Source: CAYSWF01 sp964562905 (GTDB lineage: Bacteria; Patescibacteriota; Andersenbacteria; UBA10190). From it: DNA of 10,855 bases. The DNA is taken from the NCBI GenBank assembly GCA_964562905.1, contig CAZLVG010000031.1, positions 1 to 10,855 of the forward strand, read 5' to 3'. The position numbers were made by a program, and so were the translations under genes. Each line of letters opens with the position of its first letter. Within the stretch, counting starts at the first letter, position 1. Under the pieces are notes generated by a model that saw only the letters and a list, made by a program, of their open reading frames with translations, was not told where the DNA came from and ran no database searches. Of this stretch, positions 1-7,103 are shown piece by piece.

Positions 1-55
1 GCAGTTGGACGACGCCGAGGGCGGCAGCCGTCCGTACGTCATTCCGGACGGCACC
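1..55 (+). repeat. Exact 55-bp direct repeat, copy 1 (in first LTD)
   Basis: Bases 1-55 are identical to 445-499, 444 bp apart (148 codons, in frame), encoding QLDDAEGGSRPYVIPDGT in both LTD domains. Identity ends abruptly at 55/499 and the flanking LTD sequence is clearly diverged. The copy begins at the very first base, so its left limit is unknown. Confidence 0.95.
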
Positions 56-1552
56 TCCATAGCGGCCGGCGGCCTGTCAGTGTGGTGGAACTCGCAGACA
101 AAGCTGGTGCTTAATAACGGAGGCGACCGCGCCCGCCTTATAAGCCCCGGCGAGGAAGTGAAGTCGGCGGAGGAGTTTGCCGGACCGGCCGCCAGCGGCC
201 AGGCGTGGGCGGCCGGAGAGAACGGATGGAGCTGGACGTTGGACCCTACGCCGGGCGAGGCTAACAGATTCGCGGACCCGGAAGGCAGCGGCGAGGAGGA
301 AGAGGGCGGGTCCGAAGATGAAGTGGAGTATTCCGGCGCCATAGTGATTAATGAATTTTTGCCCGATCCGGCGGGACCGGACGCGGAGGGAGAATTCATT
401 GAACTTAAAAACACCGGCGGCGCCGAAGTGGACCTGTCGGGCTGGCAGTTGGACGACGCCGAGGGCGGCAGCCGTCCGTACGTCATTCCGGACGGCACCA
501 AGTTGGCGGCTGGACGGCTGGCGCTGTTTCCCCGGTCGCAAACCGGCCTGGCTCTTAACAACCGCGGCGACACGGTACGCTTACTTGACCCGGCCGGCAC
601 GCTCAAAGCTTCATATACCTACGAGGAGGCGGCGGGTGAAGATATGTCTTACAATCGTACTGGCAGCGCAGCTTATGTTTTAAGTTTCCTGCCCACGCCG
701 GGACGGGATAATGTTATTGAAAAGCCGGCGGCAGCCGGCGAAGAGGCGGGAGAGGACTCGTCGGGGGAAGAGGTGGCTGGAGCTACTGCCGCCAAAGTGC
801 CGCTGCAGGATATCAGGACCGAAGAAGTGGGGACTTACGTGGAAACACGAGGCGTGGTCAGCGCGCCGCCCGGCGTGCTGGGCGATAAAATAATGTACCT
901 GTCCGGTTCCGGCATCCAGGTGTATTTTTACCGGGAGGAGTATCCGGAGATAAAAGCGGGTGACGAGGTCAAGGTGGCGGGAGAGCTGGCTACTTATCTG
1001 GGAGAGTACCGGATCAAGCTGGACGATACGGAGGAGATAACAGTGGTGGGCGAAAAAGACCTTCCCGAGCCGCATCGCGTTGAAACCGGGCAGGTGGGCG
1101 AAGATATAGAGGGGTCGCTGGTAGTAATAGCCGGCCCGGTTTCCCGCACCTCGGGCGACACTTTTTACGTGGACGACGGCAGCGGCGAAGTTAAGGTGTA
1201 CATCAAGGAAACCACCGGTATTAAAAAACCTAAAATGAAACAGGGGACGGTGGTTACCGTTATCGGAGTGGTCTCGCGCACCAACACCGGATATCGCGTG
1301 CTGCCGCGCTGGCAGGATGATGTGCGCTTGGGTCTGGCGGGGGACTTGGGCAGCTTTCCCTCGGCCGGTCGGCACGCTTCCCTGCGGCAGCAGCGGCCGC
1401 GCCAGCGTCCCTACGCGCCGCTACCTCTGGCTGCTCTTGCCTCCGGCTTGCTGCTGGCGTGGTCGGCGCGGGCGGGAGAGCCGCTTAGTCCCCGGCGGCT
1501 GGCGCGGAAGGCTTTCTCCGCCGCCTTGACGCCGCGCGGACGGAGATACTAA
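2..1552 (+). CDS. Lamin-tail-domain / OB-fold surface protein with C-terminal membrane anchor (5' partial)
   Basis: The frame is open at the left edge, so the true start lies outside the window; a TTG at 5 is internal. Counting residues from there, the fragment begins inside one lamin-tail domain (LTD), passes an acidic linker (about 90-110), and enters a second, complete LTD (about 112-222) that opens with INEFLPDPAG and EGEFIELKN, typical of the fold. A second Glu/Gly/Ala-rich linker follows, then two OB-fold-like beta modules (about 270-350 and 368-445), then a hydrophobic stretch (about 472-489) and a basic tail, suggesting a C-terminal membrane anchor. LTD plus OB-fold is known from secreted nucleases such as ExeM, but no nuclease domain follows here. 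I infer an outward-facing, membrane-tethered binding protein; its ligand is unknown, with nucleic acid or polysaccharide possible. It probably shares a transcript with yvcK 19 nt downstream. Confidence 0.8.
   Translation, partial: QLDDAEGGSRPYVIPDGTSIAAGGLSVWWNSQTKLVLNNGGDRARLISPGEEVKSAEEFAGPAASGQAWAAGENGWSWTLDPTPGEANRFADPEGSGEEEEGGSEDEVEYSGAIVINEFLPDPAGPDAEGEFIELKNTGGAEVDLSGWQLDDAEGGSRPYVIPDGTKLAAGRLALFPRSQTGLALNNRGDTVRLLDPAGTLKASYTYEEAAGEDMSYNRTGSAAYVLSFLPTPGRDNVIEKPAAAGEEAGEDSSGEEVAGATAAKVPLQDIRTEEVGTYVETRGVVSAPPGVLGDKIMYLSGSGIQVYFYREEYPEIKAGDEVKVAGELATYLGEYRIKLDDTEEITVVGEKDLPEPHRVETGQVGEDIEGSLVVIAGPVSRTSGDTFYVDDGSGEVKVYIKETTGIKKPKMKQGTVVTVIGVVSRTNTGYRVLPRWQDDVRLGLAGDLGSFPSAGRHASLRQQRPRQRPYAPLPLAALASGLLLAWSARAGEPLSPRRLARKAFSAALTPRGRRY
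445..499 (+). repeat. Exact 55-bp direct repeat, copy 2 (in second LTD)
   Basis: Second copy of the repeat at 1-55. It lies in the centre of the complete LTD, right after the SGW that precedes the shared segment. Whether identity extends to the left of 445 cannot be seen, because copy 1 is cut by the window edge. Confidence 0.95.
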
Positions 1553-1571
1553 ATATGATTAAAGCTGCTTT

Positions 1572-2615
1572 ATGAGAAGTTCAGTCAAAGACGGCTTGAC
1601 CCAAGTGGTGCTCTTGGGCGGCGGCAACGGGACCTCTATGTTGCTCAAGGCGCTGCTGCCCTTATTGGCGGAAGAGAAGAGCATAGCTTCTCTGCACGCT
1701 TTAGTAAATATGTCTGATGACGGCGGGTCAACCGGCCGCCTGCGGCGGCAGTACGGCGTGGCTCCCATGGGAGATTTGACTAAGTGCCTTATGGCTTTAA
1801 GCAACTGGCGCGGAGATGTAAGGGGCCAGCAGCTGCTCAAGGCGCTGGATTACCGTTTTGACGGCGGGGATTTTGCCGGACACACGCTGCGCAACGTCTT
1901 TTTGGCCTCGCTGGCCAAGACCAGCGATCTGGACGCGGCGGTGGCCATGATGGCGCGGCTGCTGCGGGTTCCCAAGGAGGCCGGCGCGGTGCCGGCCACG
2001 CTTACTCCCGTAACCCAGCAGGCGGAGGTACAGGTAGGCGGCCGGCGCAGCTTGCTGGGCGAGGGGCAGCACGCTATTGCTCACCGCGTCAACTTGCAGG
2101 CTGATCCCCGCTGGCGGCCGGGCTCCGTTCGCGTCAAATTCGCCGAGACCAAAGTTCAGCTTAACCCGCGGGCCAAGCGCGCGCTTCAGGAAGCCACGCA
2201 CATTATCGTAGCGCCCGGCCACACTTACGGGACCATTCTACCCACTTTAGCCCTGCCGGGCCTGCGCCGGTGCGTGGCCAGGAGCCGGGCCCGGCTGGGG
2301 GTGGTGATGCCGTTGCTTACTACGCCGCGGCAGACGGAAAACTGGTCAGGGGAAGATTTTATCAAAGTTTATGAATCTTATCTGGGCAGAAAGGTGGATA
2401 TGGTGGTGTCTAACAAAGGGACGGTAAGGATAAAACTGGTCCCCGGCCAGGAATGGGTACGTTTTGTGAACGGGCGGCACCGGTATGTGCTGGTTGAAAA
2501 ACGATTGGTGAGCAGCCAGAAGCAGAAAGCGCAGCCGGGAGATACAGTGCCGCGGGCGGTGGTGGTTCATAACCCCCAAGCACTGCGAAAAGTTTTCCGG
2601 CAGTTGCTGTCTTAA
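1572..2615 (+). CDS. yvcK: YvcK/CofD-like family protein (putative gluconeogenesis / cell-envelope regulator)
   Basis: A 347-residue protein of the UPF0052/CofD-like superfamily (B. subtilis YvcK is about 317). Recognisable landmarks are the nucleotide-binding loop GGGNGTS (16-22), DDGGSTGRLRR (49-59), MGDLTKCLMAL (66-76) and HTLRN (104-108, usually HxLGN). Family members bind UDP-sugars and support growth on gluconeogenic carbon sources and normal peptidoglycan synthesis; they are cytosolic. The substrate region is divergent: APGHTYGT (214-221) stands where relatives have GPGxLYTS, and TTPRQT (250-255) where a GET motif is usual. ATG 1572 is the only start that fits the family; no ribosome-binding site is visible. 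It follows the surface-protein gene by 19 nt, so co-transcription is likely. Family assignment is firm; whether the activity is conserved is less so. Confidence 0.85.
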   Translation: MRSSVKDGLTQVVLLGGGNGTSMLLKALLPLLAEEKSIASLHALVNMSDDGGSTGRLRRQYGVAPMGDLTKCLMALSNWRGDVRGQQLLKALDYRFDGGDFAGHTLRNVFLASLAKTSDLDAAVAMMARLLRVPKEAGAVPATLTPVTQQAEVQVGGRRSLLGEGQHAIAHRVNLQADPRWRPGSVRVKFAETKVQLNPRAKRALQEATHIIVAPGHTYGTILPTLALPGLRRCVARSRARLGVVMPLLTTPRQTENWSGEDFIKVYESYLGRKVDMVVSNKGTVRIKLVPGQEWVRFVNGRHRYVLVEKRLVSSQKQKAQPGDTVPRAVVVHNPQALRKVFRQLLS

Positions 2616-2713
2616 GATGATATATAGCTATCACCTTATGCCACGCCGCTCTTCTAAACGGGCGGCGCGGCCCGGAGGCGCGGAGCCGCGATACAGGGCC
2701 CGTCACGAGTGTA
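2616..2713. other. GC-rich spacer with overlapping hairpins
   Basis: The spacer after yvcK contains several mutually overlapping perfect inverted repeats: CGCCGC/GCGGCG (2644-2649/2662-2667), CGGGC/GCCCG (2659-2663/2670-2674) and GGCCC/GGGCC (2669-2673/2696-2700). No T-run follows, so none reads as a classical intrinsic terminator. A 29-codon frame, ATG 2638 to TAA 2725-2727, can be read through it, but it is arginine-rich, matches nothing I recognise and runs into the pilB promoter, so I do not call it a gene. Confidence 0.4.
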
Positions 2714-2718
2714 GTGAC
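2702..2718. promoter_or_regulatory. Operator-like dyad over the pilB -35 box
   Basis: A perfect inverted repeat, GTCAC (2702-2706) and GTGAC (2714-2718) separated by 7 nt, whose right arm is also the core of the putative -35 box. This placement fits a repressor or activator site, but small palindromes are common and no regulator is encoded nearby. Confidence 0.35.
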
Positions 2719-2742
2719 ATGGCATAATGTTACCTCTATACT
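2714..2742 (+). promoter_or_regulatory. Putative sigma70-type promoter of pilB
   Basis: GTGACA (2714-2719, 5/6 match to TTGACA) and TATACT (2737-2742, 5/6 match to TATAAT) are separated by the optimal 17 bp. Transcription would be expected to start at about 2749-2750, exactly on the ATG at 2750, implying a leaderless mRNA. A second -10-like CATAAT (2723-2728) preceded by TG lies inside the spacer. Confidence 0.55.
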
Positions 2743-2749
2743 TGAAGCC

Positions 2750-4417
2750 ATGGGACCTGATCCTCATCGCCAGGAAATTGAGGCTAGGCTTAAATCCTTA
2801 AGTTCGCGGCAGGAAGAGCGGCTGGTTAGGCGCTGGGCGGACAACCTGCGCCTGCCGTACGTGAACTTAGTGGCCTTTCCCTTGGACCCCAATGTGCTGG
2901 AGCTGGTGCCTAAAGATAAGGCCCGGCGGGCCCAGGCGGTGCTTTTTTACAAAAAGGGCCGTGATCTGCGCTTAGGCGCGGTCAATCCTGAGAGCGAGGA
3001 GACGAGGCAACTGGCGGCGGAGCTGGAGCGGGACATGGGGGCTAGCGTCCAGCTTCATGTGATCTCGCCACACAGCCTGGAAGCGGCTCTGTCTCGTTAC
3101 CGCCGGGAAAGGGAAGTAAAAAGAGAGGAGAGGGAGGGCATAGACGTGTCCAGAGGGCAGCTCAAGACATTTGCCAGCGACATCAAAAATTTGAGCGAGC
3201 TGGGCCAGCGCATTTCCTCCGTGACCCCCACTGAGCTGCTGACTACTATAACGGCGGGGGCCTTGGCGATGAGGGCGTCGGATATACACCTAGAGCCCTT
3301 AAGGGAGACGGCTAAACTGCGCTACCGCATTGATGGGGTGCTGCAGGACATAGCCGAGTTCGGGCGGGAGGGGTGGAAGTCAATTTTGTCCAGAGTTAAG
3401 TTCATGTCCGGCCTTAAGTTAAACGTATCCGACGTTCCCCAGAGCGGCAGTTTTGTCCTGCGGGTAAACGGAGCCAGATACAGCGCCAGGGTGTCCGTTA
3501 TGCCGGGCGCTTTTGGGGAGAATATCGTGATGCGCCTGTTCAGCCGCCAGCAGGAGGCAACTATGACGCTGGCTGAACTGGGAATGAAAGAGCGTGATTT
3601 GCAAGTAATCCGTGAAGGGCTAAAAGAGAGTACGGGCATGCTACTGGCGGCCGGCCCGACGGGCTCCGGGAAAACGACCACCATTGTGGCCTGTATTAAA
3701 GAGGTAAATCGCCCGGAGCTGAAAGTAATATCGCTGGAAGACCCAGTGGAATACCAAATCAAAGGGGTAGAGCAAACGGAGGTGGACAGTGACGCCGGTT
3801 ACACCATGGCGGTGGCGCTGCGCTCCGTTTTGCGGCAGGACCCGGATGTTATTTTCGTGGGGGAGATACGCGACGAGGAAACGGCGGAAGCCTCCGTGCA
3901 TGCCTCCATGACGGGGCATCTGGTTTTTTCCACTATTCACGCCAACGATGCGGCGGGAGTAGTGCTGCGGGCTGTGGACATTGGCATACAGCCTTACGTG
4001 CTGGCGCCGGCGTTAAACGTGGTCATAGGCCAGCGCCTGGTGCGCAAAGCGTGCGAGGAGTGCGGCGAGCTGTATAAGCCTGACCAGCCCATGCGCCGGC
4101 ACATAAAAAAGGTTATGGCCAGTGCGGAACGGGAAGTTTTTGACCCGGCCGTTTTGGACGACCCCGAGTTAAAATTTATCAGGGCTAAGGGTTGCGACGC
4201 GTGCGACAATACCGGTTACCGGGGGCGGACGGGAGTCTTTGAAGTGTTTGCCGTCAAGGGTGAGATGGAAGAGCTGATATTAGAGAAAGCTTACAGCAGC
4301 AAGATCAAGGCGGCCGCCATCAAGTCCGGCATGACCACCATAGCCCAGGATGCCTACTTAAAAGTGATTGGACGGATAACTACCGTTGAAGAAGTGAAGC
4401 GAATTTCGGAAGAGTAA
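2750..4417 (+). CDS. pilB: Type IV pilus assembly ATPase PilB (GspE family)
   Basis: A 555-residue hexameric motor ATPase that powers pilus extension at the inner face of the membrane. An N-terminal MshEN/T2SSE_N-like domain (about 1-125) and a charged linker precede the N2 domain (ASDIHLEP, then RYRIDGVL) and the ATPase core: Walker A GPTGSGKTTT (302-311), Asp box SLEDPVEY (328-335), Walker B with GEIRD (371-375), His box TGHLVFSTIHA (388-398). Two CxxC pairs (C435/C438, C482/C485) form the zinc site that distinguishes PilB/GspE from PilT. All key residues are present and length is normal. I chose ATG 2750 over the in-frame GTG at 2714 because the promoter overlaps the extra 12 codons. No other pilus gene is in the window, so pilC, pilM and others must lie elsewhere. 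In Patescibacteria, pili are thought to serve attachment and DNA uptake. Confidence 0.95.
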   Translation: MGPDPHRQEIEARLKSLSSRQEERLVRRWADNLRLPYVNLVAFPLDPNVLELVPKDKARRAQAVLFYKKGRDLRLGAVNPESEETRQLAAELERDMGASVQLHVISPHSLEAALSRYRREREVKREEREGIDVSRGQLKTFASDIKNLSELGQRISSVTPTELLTTITAGALAMRASDIHLEPLRETAKLRYRIDGVLQDIAEFGREGWKSILSRVKFMSGLKLNVSDVPQSGSFVLRVNGARYSARVSVMPGAFGENIVMRLFSRQQEATMTLAELGMKERDLQVIREGLKESTGMLLAAGPTGSGKTTTIVACIKEVNRPELKVISLEDPVEYQIKGVEQTEVDSDAGYTMAVALRSVLRQDPDVIFVGEIRDEETAEASVHASMTGHLVFSTIHANDAAGVVLRAVDIGIQPYVLAPALNVVIGQRLVRKACEECGELYKPDQPMRRHIKKVMASAEREVFDPAVLDDPELKFIRAKGCDACDNTGYRGRTGVFEVFAVKGEMEELILEKAYSSKIKAAAIKSGMTTIAQDAYLKVIGRITTVEEVKRISEE

Positions 4418-4448
4418 AAAAAGGTAACGCTGTTGGAAGTTCTTGGTA

Positions 4449-4472
4449 ACACCTACGAGGCGTCCGAGGTGT
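4449..4472. terminator. Weak hairpin between convergent genes
   Basis: The 94-nt gap between the ends of pilB and the minus-strand DHH gene holds one perfect 6-bp stem, ACACCT (4449-4454) with AGGTGT (4467-4472), and a 12-nt loop. There is no T-run on either side. It is the best terminator candidate in the gap but is weak; only its position between convergent genes supports it. Confidence 0.25.
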
Positions 4473-4511
4473 CGAGGTGCCAGCGGGATGTAAAGCAAGC
4501 GGGGGTGACTT

Positions 4512-5666
4512 TTATGGCAAAACCTGCCGTAAGCGATCGTGAACCGCCTGCTCCGCTTCCTCGGCGGAGGGAGCAGTAACCTTAAAAACGTACGCTCCGT
4601 TTTCTTTCCTGGCGGCCAGGAGCTGCTGAATTTCCTGGTGGCGGCCTTTCAGTCCCCGGCCCAAAACCAGATGGACGGTGTACTGTCCCCGCTGGTCCGC
4701 GGTGCGGTACATCAGAAAGGCGGCGTTAAAGCCGGCAATGTTGCCGGTCAACTCTTCGGCGGCAGCCGGGATGTCGCCGGCACCGGCGCCGCTGTCCTGA
4801 AAGTCCTCCGGCTCCAGTACGGCCCAGTAAATCCCGGCTTGCTCTTCCCGGCGCAGGCGCGTGTACACAGCCCCAGTGAGTTTGATAAGCTCCAGCGGTT
4901 TGGTTTTAATTAGGTGTTGTATTACGGCTTCGCGGTCGGCTTCCATTTCTATCAGCTTGGCGGCCGTTTGGAAAGAGCGGGGAGTAGTGGACGGTTTTTG
5001 GAAAGAATGAGTGCCGGCCACTATTCCGGCATACAGAGCGGTGGCCGTATCGGCCGGCAGCGGCTGTTGGCTGCGGGCGGAAATTAAGTCATAAGCCACC
5101 TCGGCGCACGAGCCAGCCGTAATATTCACCAGGTTGATAGCGCCGAAATGCTCATTGGCGGCCCGGTGATCTATGTTGACCACCGGCGTGTTGTAGAAGA
5201 AGTCGGCGTGATCTGTAAACAGGCGGCCGAGTTCTTGTAAATCCAGAGCCCCAACTACCACCACGGCGTCATAGGGTAAGGCGCGCACGCTTAATTCCAG
5301 CTGATCCTTATTGATAGTTGCGCCGGCGGGGAAGGAAAGGTGAAGCCGGCTGCCTCCCTGGATATCTTCCCGGCGTATTTGCTCCACATGATAAGAAGTG
5401 GCTATGTCAATTACCGCCTCGGGCTGCTGCGCGGGCGCGGTGCGTACCTGGGAGGAACCGGCTAGAAATTGCAGGGAGGAAGGCAGGTGCCCGGGACTGA
5501 CAGCGTCCACTTTCTGGCCGGAAGGCGGCTGTCCACAGTCAAAAGAGAGATATAGGGCGATAAGCGAGGCCAGACAGTCTTCATAAGGTTTGGCGGGCAC
5601 GGTTATGAGGATACTGGCAGCTTTGTCCAGCAGAGAGCGCGCTTGTTGCAGTTCGGATAAGGCCAT
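4512..5666 (-). CDS. DHH-family phosphoesterase-like protein with degenerate active site
   Basis: A 384-residue protein with the order of an NrnA/RecJ-type DHH protein. Motif III region NIDHRAANEHFG (164-175) followed by INLVNITAGSCAEVAYDLI matches the family strongly, and a DHHA1-like C-terminal part can be traced. By-eye alignment shows that most metal ligands are missing: the motif I His and first Asp are P24 and Y28 (KPYEDCLAS, 26-34, against NPDGDALAS), the motif II Asp is G139, and DHH is DHR (166-168). The C-terminal GGGH glycine/histidine loop is absent too. Active relatives degrade nanoRNA, pAp or c-di-nucleotides; this one is probably not a normal metal-dependent hydrolase. From memory, Parcubacteria carry a DHH-like family with a similarly eroded motif I but normally an intact DHH. 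ATG 5666 is preferred; a TTG at 5735 would add 23 low-complexity residues. It converges on pilB. Confidence 0.75.
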   Translation of the reverse strand: MALSELQQARSLLDKAASILITVPAKPYEDCLASLIALYLSFDCGQPPSGQKVDAVSPGHLPSSLQFLAGSSQVRTAPAQQPEAVIDIATSYHVEQIRREDIQGGSRLHLSFPAGATINKDQLELSVRALPYDAVVVVGALDLQELGRLFTDHADFFYNTPVVNIDHRAANEHFGAINLVNITAGSCAEVAYDLISARSQQPLPADTATALYAGIVAGTHSFQKPSTTPRSFQTAAKLIEMEADREAVIQHLIKTKPLELIKLTGAVYTRLRREEQAGIYWAVLEPEDFQDSGAGAGDIPAAAEELTGNIAGFNAAFLMYRTADQRGQYTVHLVLGRGLKGRHQEIQQLLAARKENGAYVFKVTAPSAEEAEQAVHDRLRQVLP

Positions 5667-5857
5667 GTGAGCTGTTGGCGGTCCCGCGTCAGGTGCTGGG
5701 TAAGCGGCGGGATGCCCGATATGGAAGGGGGACAAATGCGCTTTTCATAAATCTTGGAATAATAACGGTTTTCTTACAAAAAAGAAATGGTGGAAAAGTG
5801 CATAATGTTGGAAACTGGAAGCTGGCAATAAGGAACGGATGACATTACTTTACAATC
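5667..5857. other. Divergent intergenic region between the DHH gene and uppP
   Basis: An AT-richer block at about 5736-5806 probably contains both promoters, but I cannot fix either. For uppP, candidate -10 boxes are CATAAT (5801-5806) and TACAAT (5851-5856); the latter is too close to the ATG unless it serves an internal start, and neither has a good -35. For the minus-strand gene, TATTAT (complement of 5759-5764) is -10-like, also with no clear -35. There is no riboswitch-like structure or ribosome-binding site. Confidence 0.4.
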
Positions 5858-6646
5858 ATGACTACGGGCGAGGTTTTAATGCTGGCGGTAGTACAGGGGT
5901 TAACCGAGTTTTTGCCGGTCAGCTCCAGCGGACACCTGGTGGCGGCGCGGACGCTGCTGGGCATTCCCGACGTAGAGGGCAGCGCTTTTGACGCCTTCCT
6001 GCACTTAGGTACGCTTCTGGCCGTGCTGGTATATTACCGCCGCACGTGGGCGGGCCTGGCAAAAAGCCTGTTGGCAGGCGGGGAAGAAAACCGTAGTAAC
6101 AGGCAACTGGCCCTGAAACTGGCCGCGGCCACAGTGCCGGCCGCGGCAGCCGGTTACGCCTTGCAGGACACGGCGGGTGTGTGGCTGCGCTCGCCGGCGG
6201 CGACGGCCGCCGGGCTGGCGGTTACCGGAGTAGTTTTGCTGGCCGTGAGGGGTAAGAGCGGGCAAGGGGAAAAGACTGTAAAAAAGACCGGCTTTTGGGA
6301 CGCGCTGCTTATCGGGGCGGCCCAGGCCGGCGCTCTGGCGCCGGGCGTCTCCCGCTCCGGCGTAACCATAGCGGCGGGGAGAGCCAGGGGGCTGGGCCGG
6401 CGCGCGGCTGTAACTTTTTCCTTTTTACTTTCGGCGCCTATTATTGCGGGAGCGGGTTTGGCCGGCTTGTTCTCGCTTACGGGAGGATCCTTAAATACCG
6501 GCCAGCTGCTGTCCGGACTGGCCGTATCTTTTCTGTCCGGACTGGCCGCCATCTCCGGCTTGTTGTATCTGGTAAAGCGTATATCCTTCCTTCCCTTCGC
6601 CGTTTATGTGTTTATCCTGGCCGCGGTTTTACTTTATGTTAGTTGA
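5858..6646 (+). CDS. uppP: Undecaprenyl-diphosphatase UppP (BacA family)
   Basis: A 262-residue integral membrane protein that dephosphorylates undecaprenyl pyrophosphate on the outer side of the membrane, recycling the lipid carrier for peptidoglycan and other wall polymers; overproduction gives bacitracin resistance in other bacteria. The signature QGLTEFLPVSSSGHL (13-27) supplies the (E/Q)xxxE motif (Q13, E17) and H26; PGVSRSG (162-168) supplies the conserved arginine R166. About eight hydrophobic segments fill the rest, as in the family, and length is normal (E. coli 273). ATG 5858 gives the usual spacing of 16 residues before the TEF motif. The 3' end overlaps tsaE by 11 nt, so the two are probably translated from one message. 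The protein ends on TGA at 6644-6646. Confidence 0.95.
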   Translation: MTTGEVLMLAVVQGLTEFLPVSSSGHLVAARTLLGIPDVEGSAFDAFLHLGTLLAVLVYYRRTWAGLAKSLLAGGEENRSNRQLALKLAAATVPAAAAGYALQDTAGVWLRSPAATAAGLAVTGVVLLAVRGKSGQGEKTVKKTGFWDALLIGAAQAGALAPGVSRSGVTIAAGRARGLGRRAAVTFSFLLSAPIIAGAGLAGLFSLTGGSLNTGQLLSGLAVSFLSGLAAISGLLYLVKRISFLPFAVYVFILAAVLLYVS

Positions 6647-7103
6647 ACAAGCGCCGCGGGAGAGCATAGTAAAAAGCGGCCAGCAAACGCGCGCCCTGGC
6701 CGGGCGGCTGGCCGATATTATCAGACCGGGGGATATTCTGCTGCTGACGGGGCCTTTGGGCAGCGGTAAAACCACCTTTGTACAAGGGCTGGCTGGAGCG
6801 CTGGGGATAGAAGATCGGGTCAAGTCTCCCTCTTATGCTCTGATAGCGGATTATGACGTGTCCGGGCGCGGCGGCATACAAAAAATGGTTCACATTGACC
6901 TGTACCGTCTGGGAAAAGAGCAGGCGCCAAAAGAGCCGGCGGTGCGGGAAGCTTTGTCGGAAGCGCGGGAAGAAGACAGGGTTACCGCGGTCGAATGGGC
7001 GGACCGGCTGGAGGGAGGGGAAGTTGAAGGGCGGACCTGGCGCGTTTCTTTTTCTTACGGGGCTGATATTAATGAGCGGGAAATAAAGATAGAAAGTCCA
7101 TAG
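6636..7103 (+). CDS. tsaE: tRNA threonylcarbamoyladenosine biosynthesis ATPase TsaE
   Basis: A 155-residue P-loop protein. TsaE works with TsaB and TsaD to transfer the threonylcarbamoyl group made by TsaC to A37 of ANN-decoding tRNAs; it is cytosolic and usually essential. The family pattern is clear: Walker A GPLGSGKTT (39-47), SPSYALI (64-70, usually SPTFxL or SPTYxL), HIDLYRL (86-92) and the switch-type EW (E120-W121). Length is typical. I chose ATG 6636, which overlaps the end of uppP; an upstream ATG at 6606 would add ten residues wholly inside uppP with no family support. No ribosome-binding site precedes it, so coupling to uppP translation is likely. Other t6A genes are not in the window. 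Confidence 0.93.
   Translation: MLVEQAPRESIVKSGQQTRALAGRLADIIRPGDILLLTGPLGSGKTTFVQGLAGALGIEDRVKSPSYALIADYDVSGRGGIQKMVHIDLYRLGKEQAPKEPAVREALSEAREEDRVTAVEWADRLEGGEVEGRTWRVSFSYGADINEREIKIESP

Noticed and set aside
680..1375. Long minus-strand frames inside the surface-protein gene and similar frames elsewhere.
   Set aside because: They lie opposite well-supported genes, show no family features, and are typical shadows in GC-rich coding DNA.
2638..2727. A 29-codon arginine-rich frame between yvcK and pilB.
   Set aside because: It overlaps hairpins and the pilB promoter, has no recognisable similarity and no ribosome-binding site.
4418..4579. Continuation of the pilB frame past its TAA for about 54 codons, suggesting read-through.
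   Set aside because: PilB already ends at the family's usual C-terminus and the extension runs into the opposite-strand DHH gene.
5667..5735. TTG start at 5735 extending the DHH-family protein by 23 residues.
   Set aside because: The extra residues are low-complexity (Pro, Ala, His), lack family similarity, and a good ATG at 5666 precedes the first conserved helix.
2722..5809. GCATAATGTT is present upstream of both pilB (2722-2731) and uppP (5800-5809), possibly a shared promoter element.
   Set aside because: A single 10-mer coincidence is expected by chance, and the uppP copy lacks a -35 box at a proper distance.
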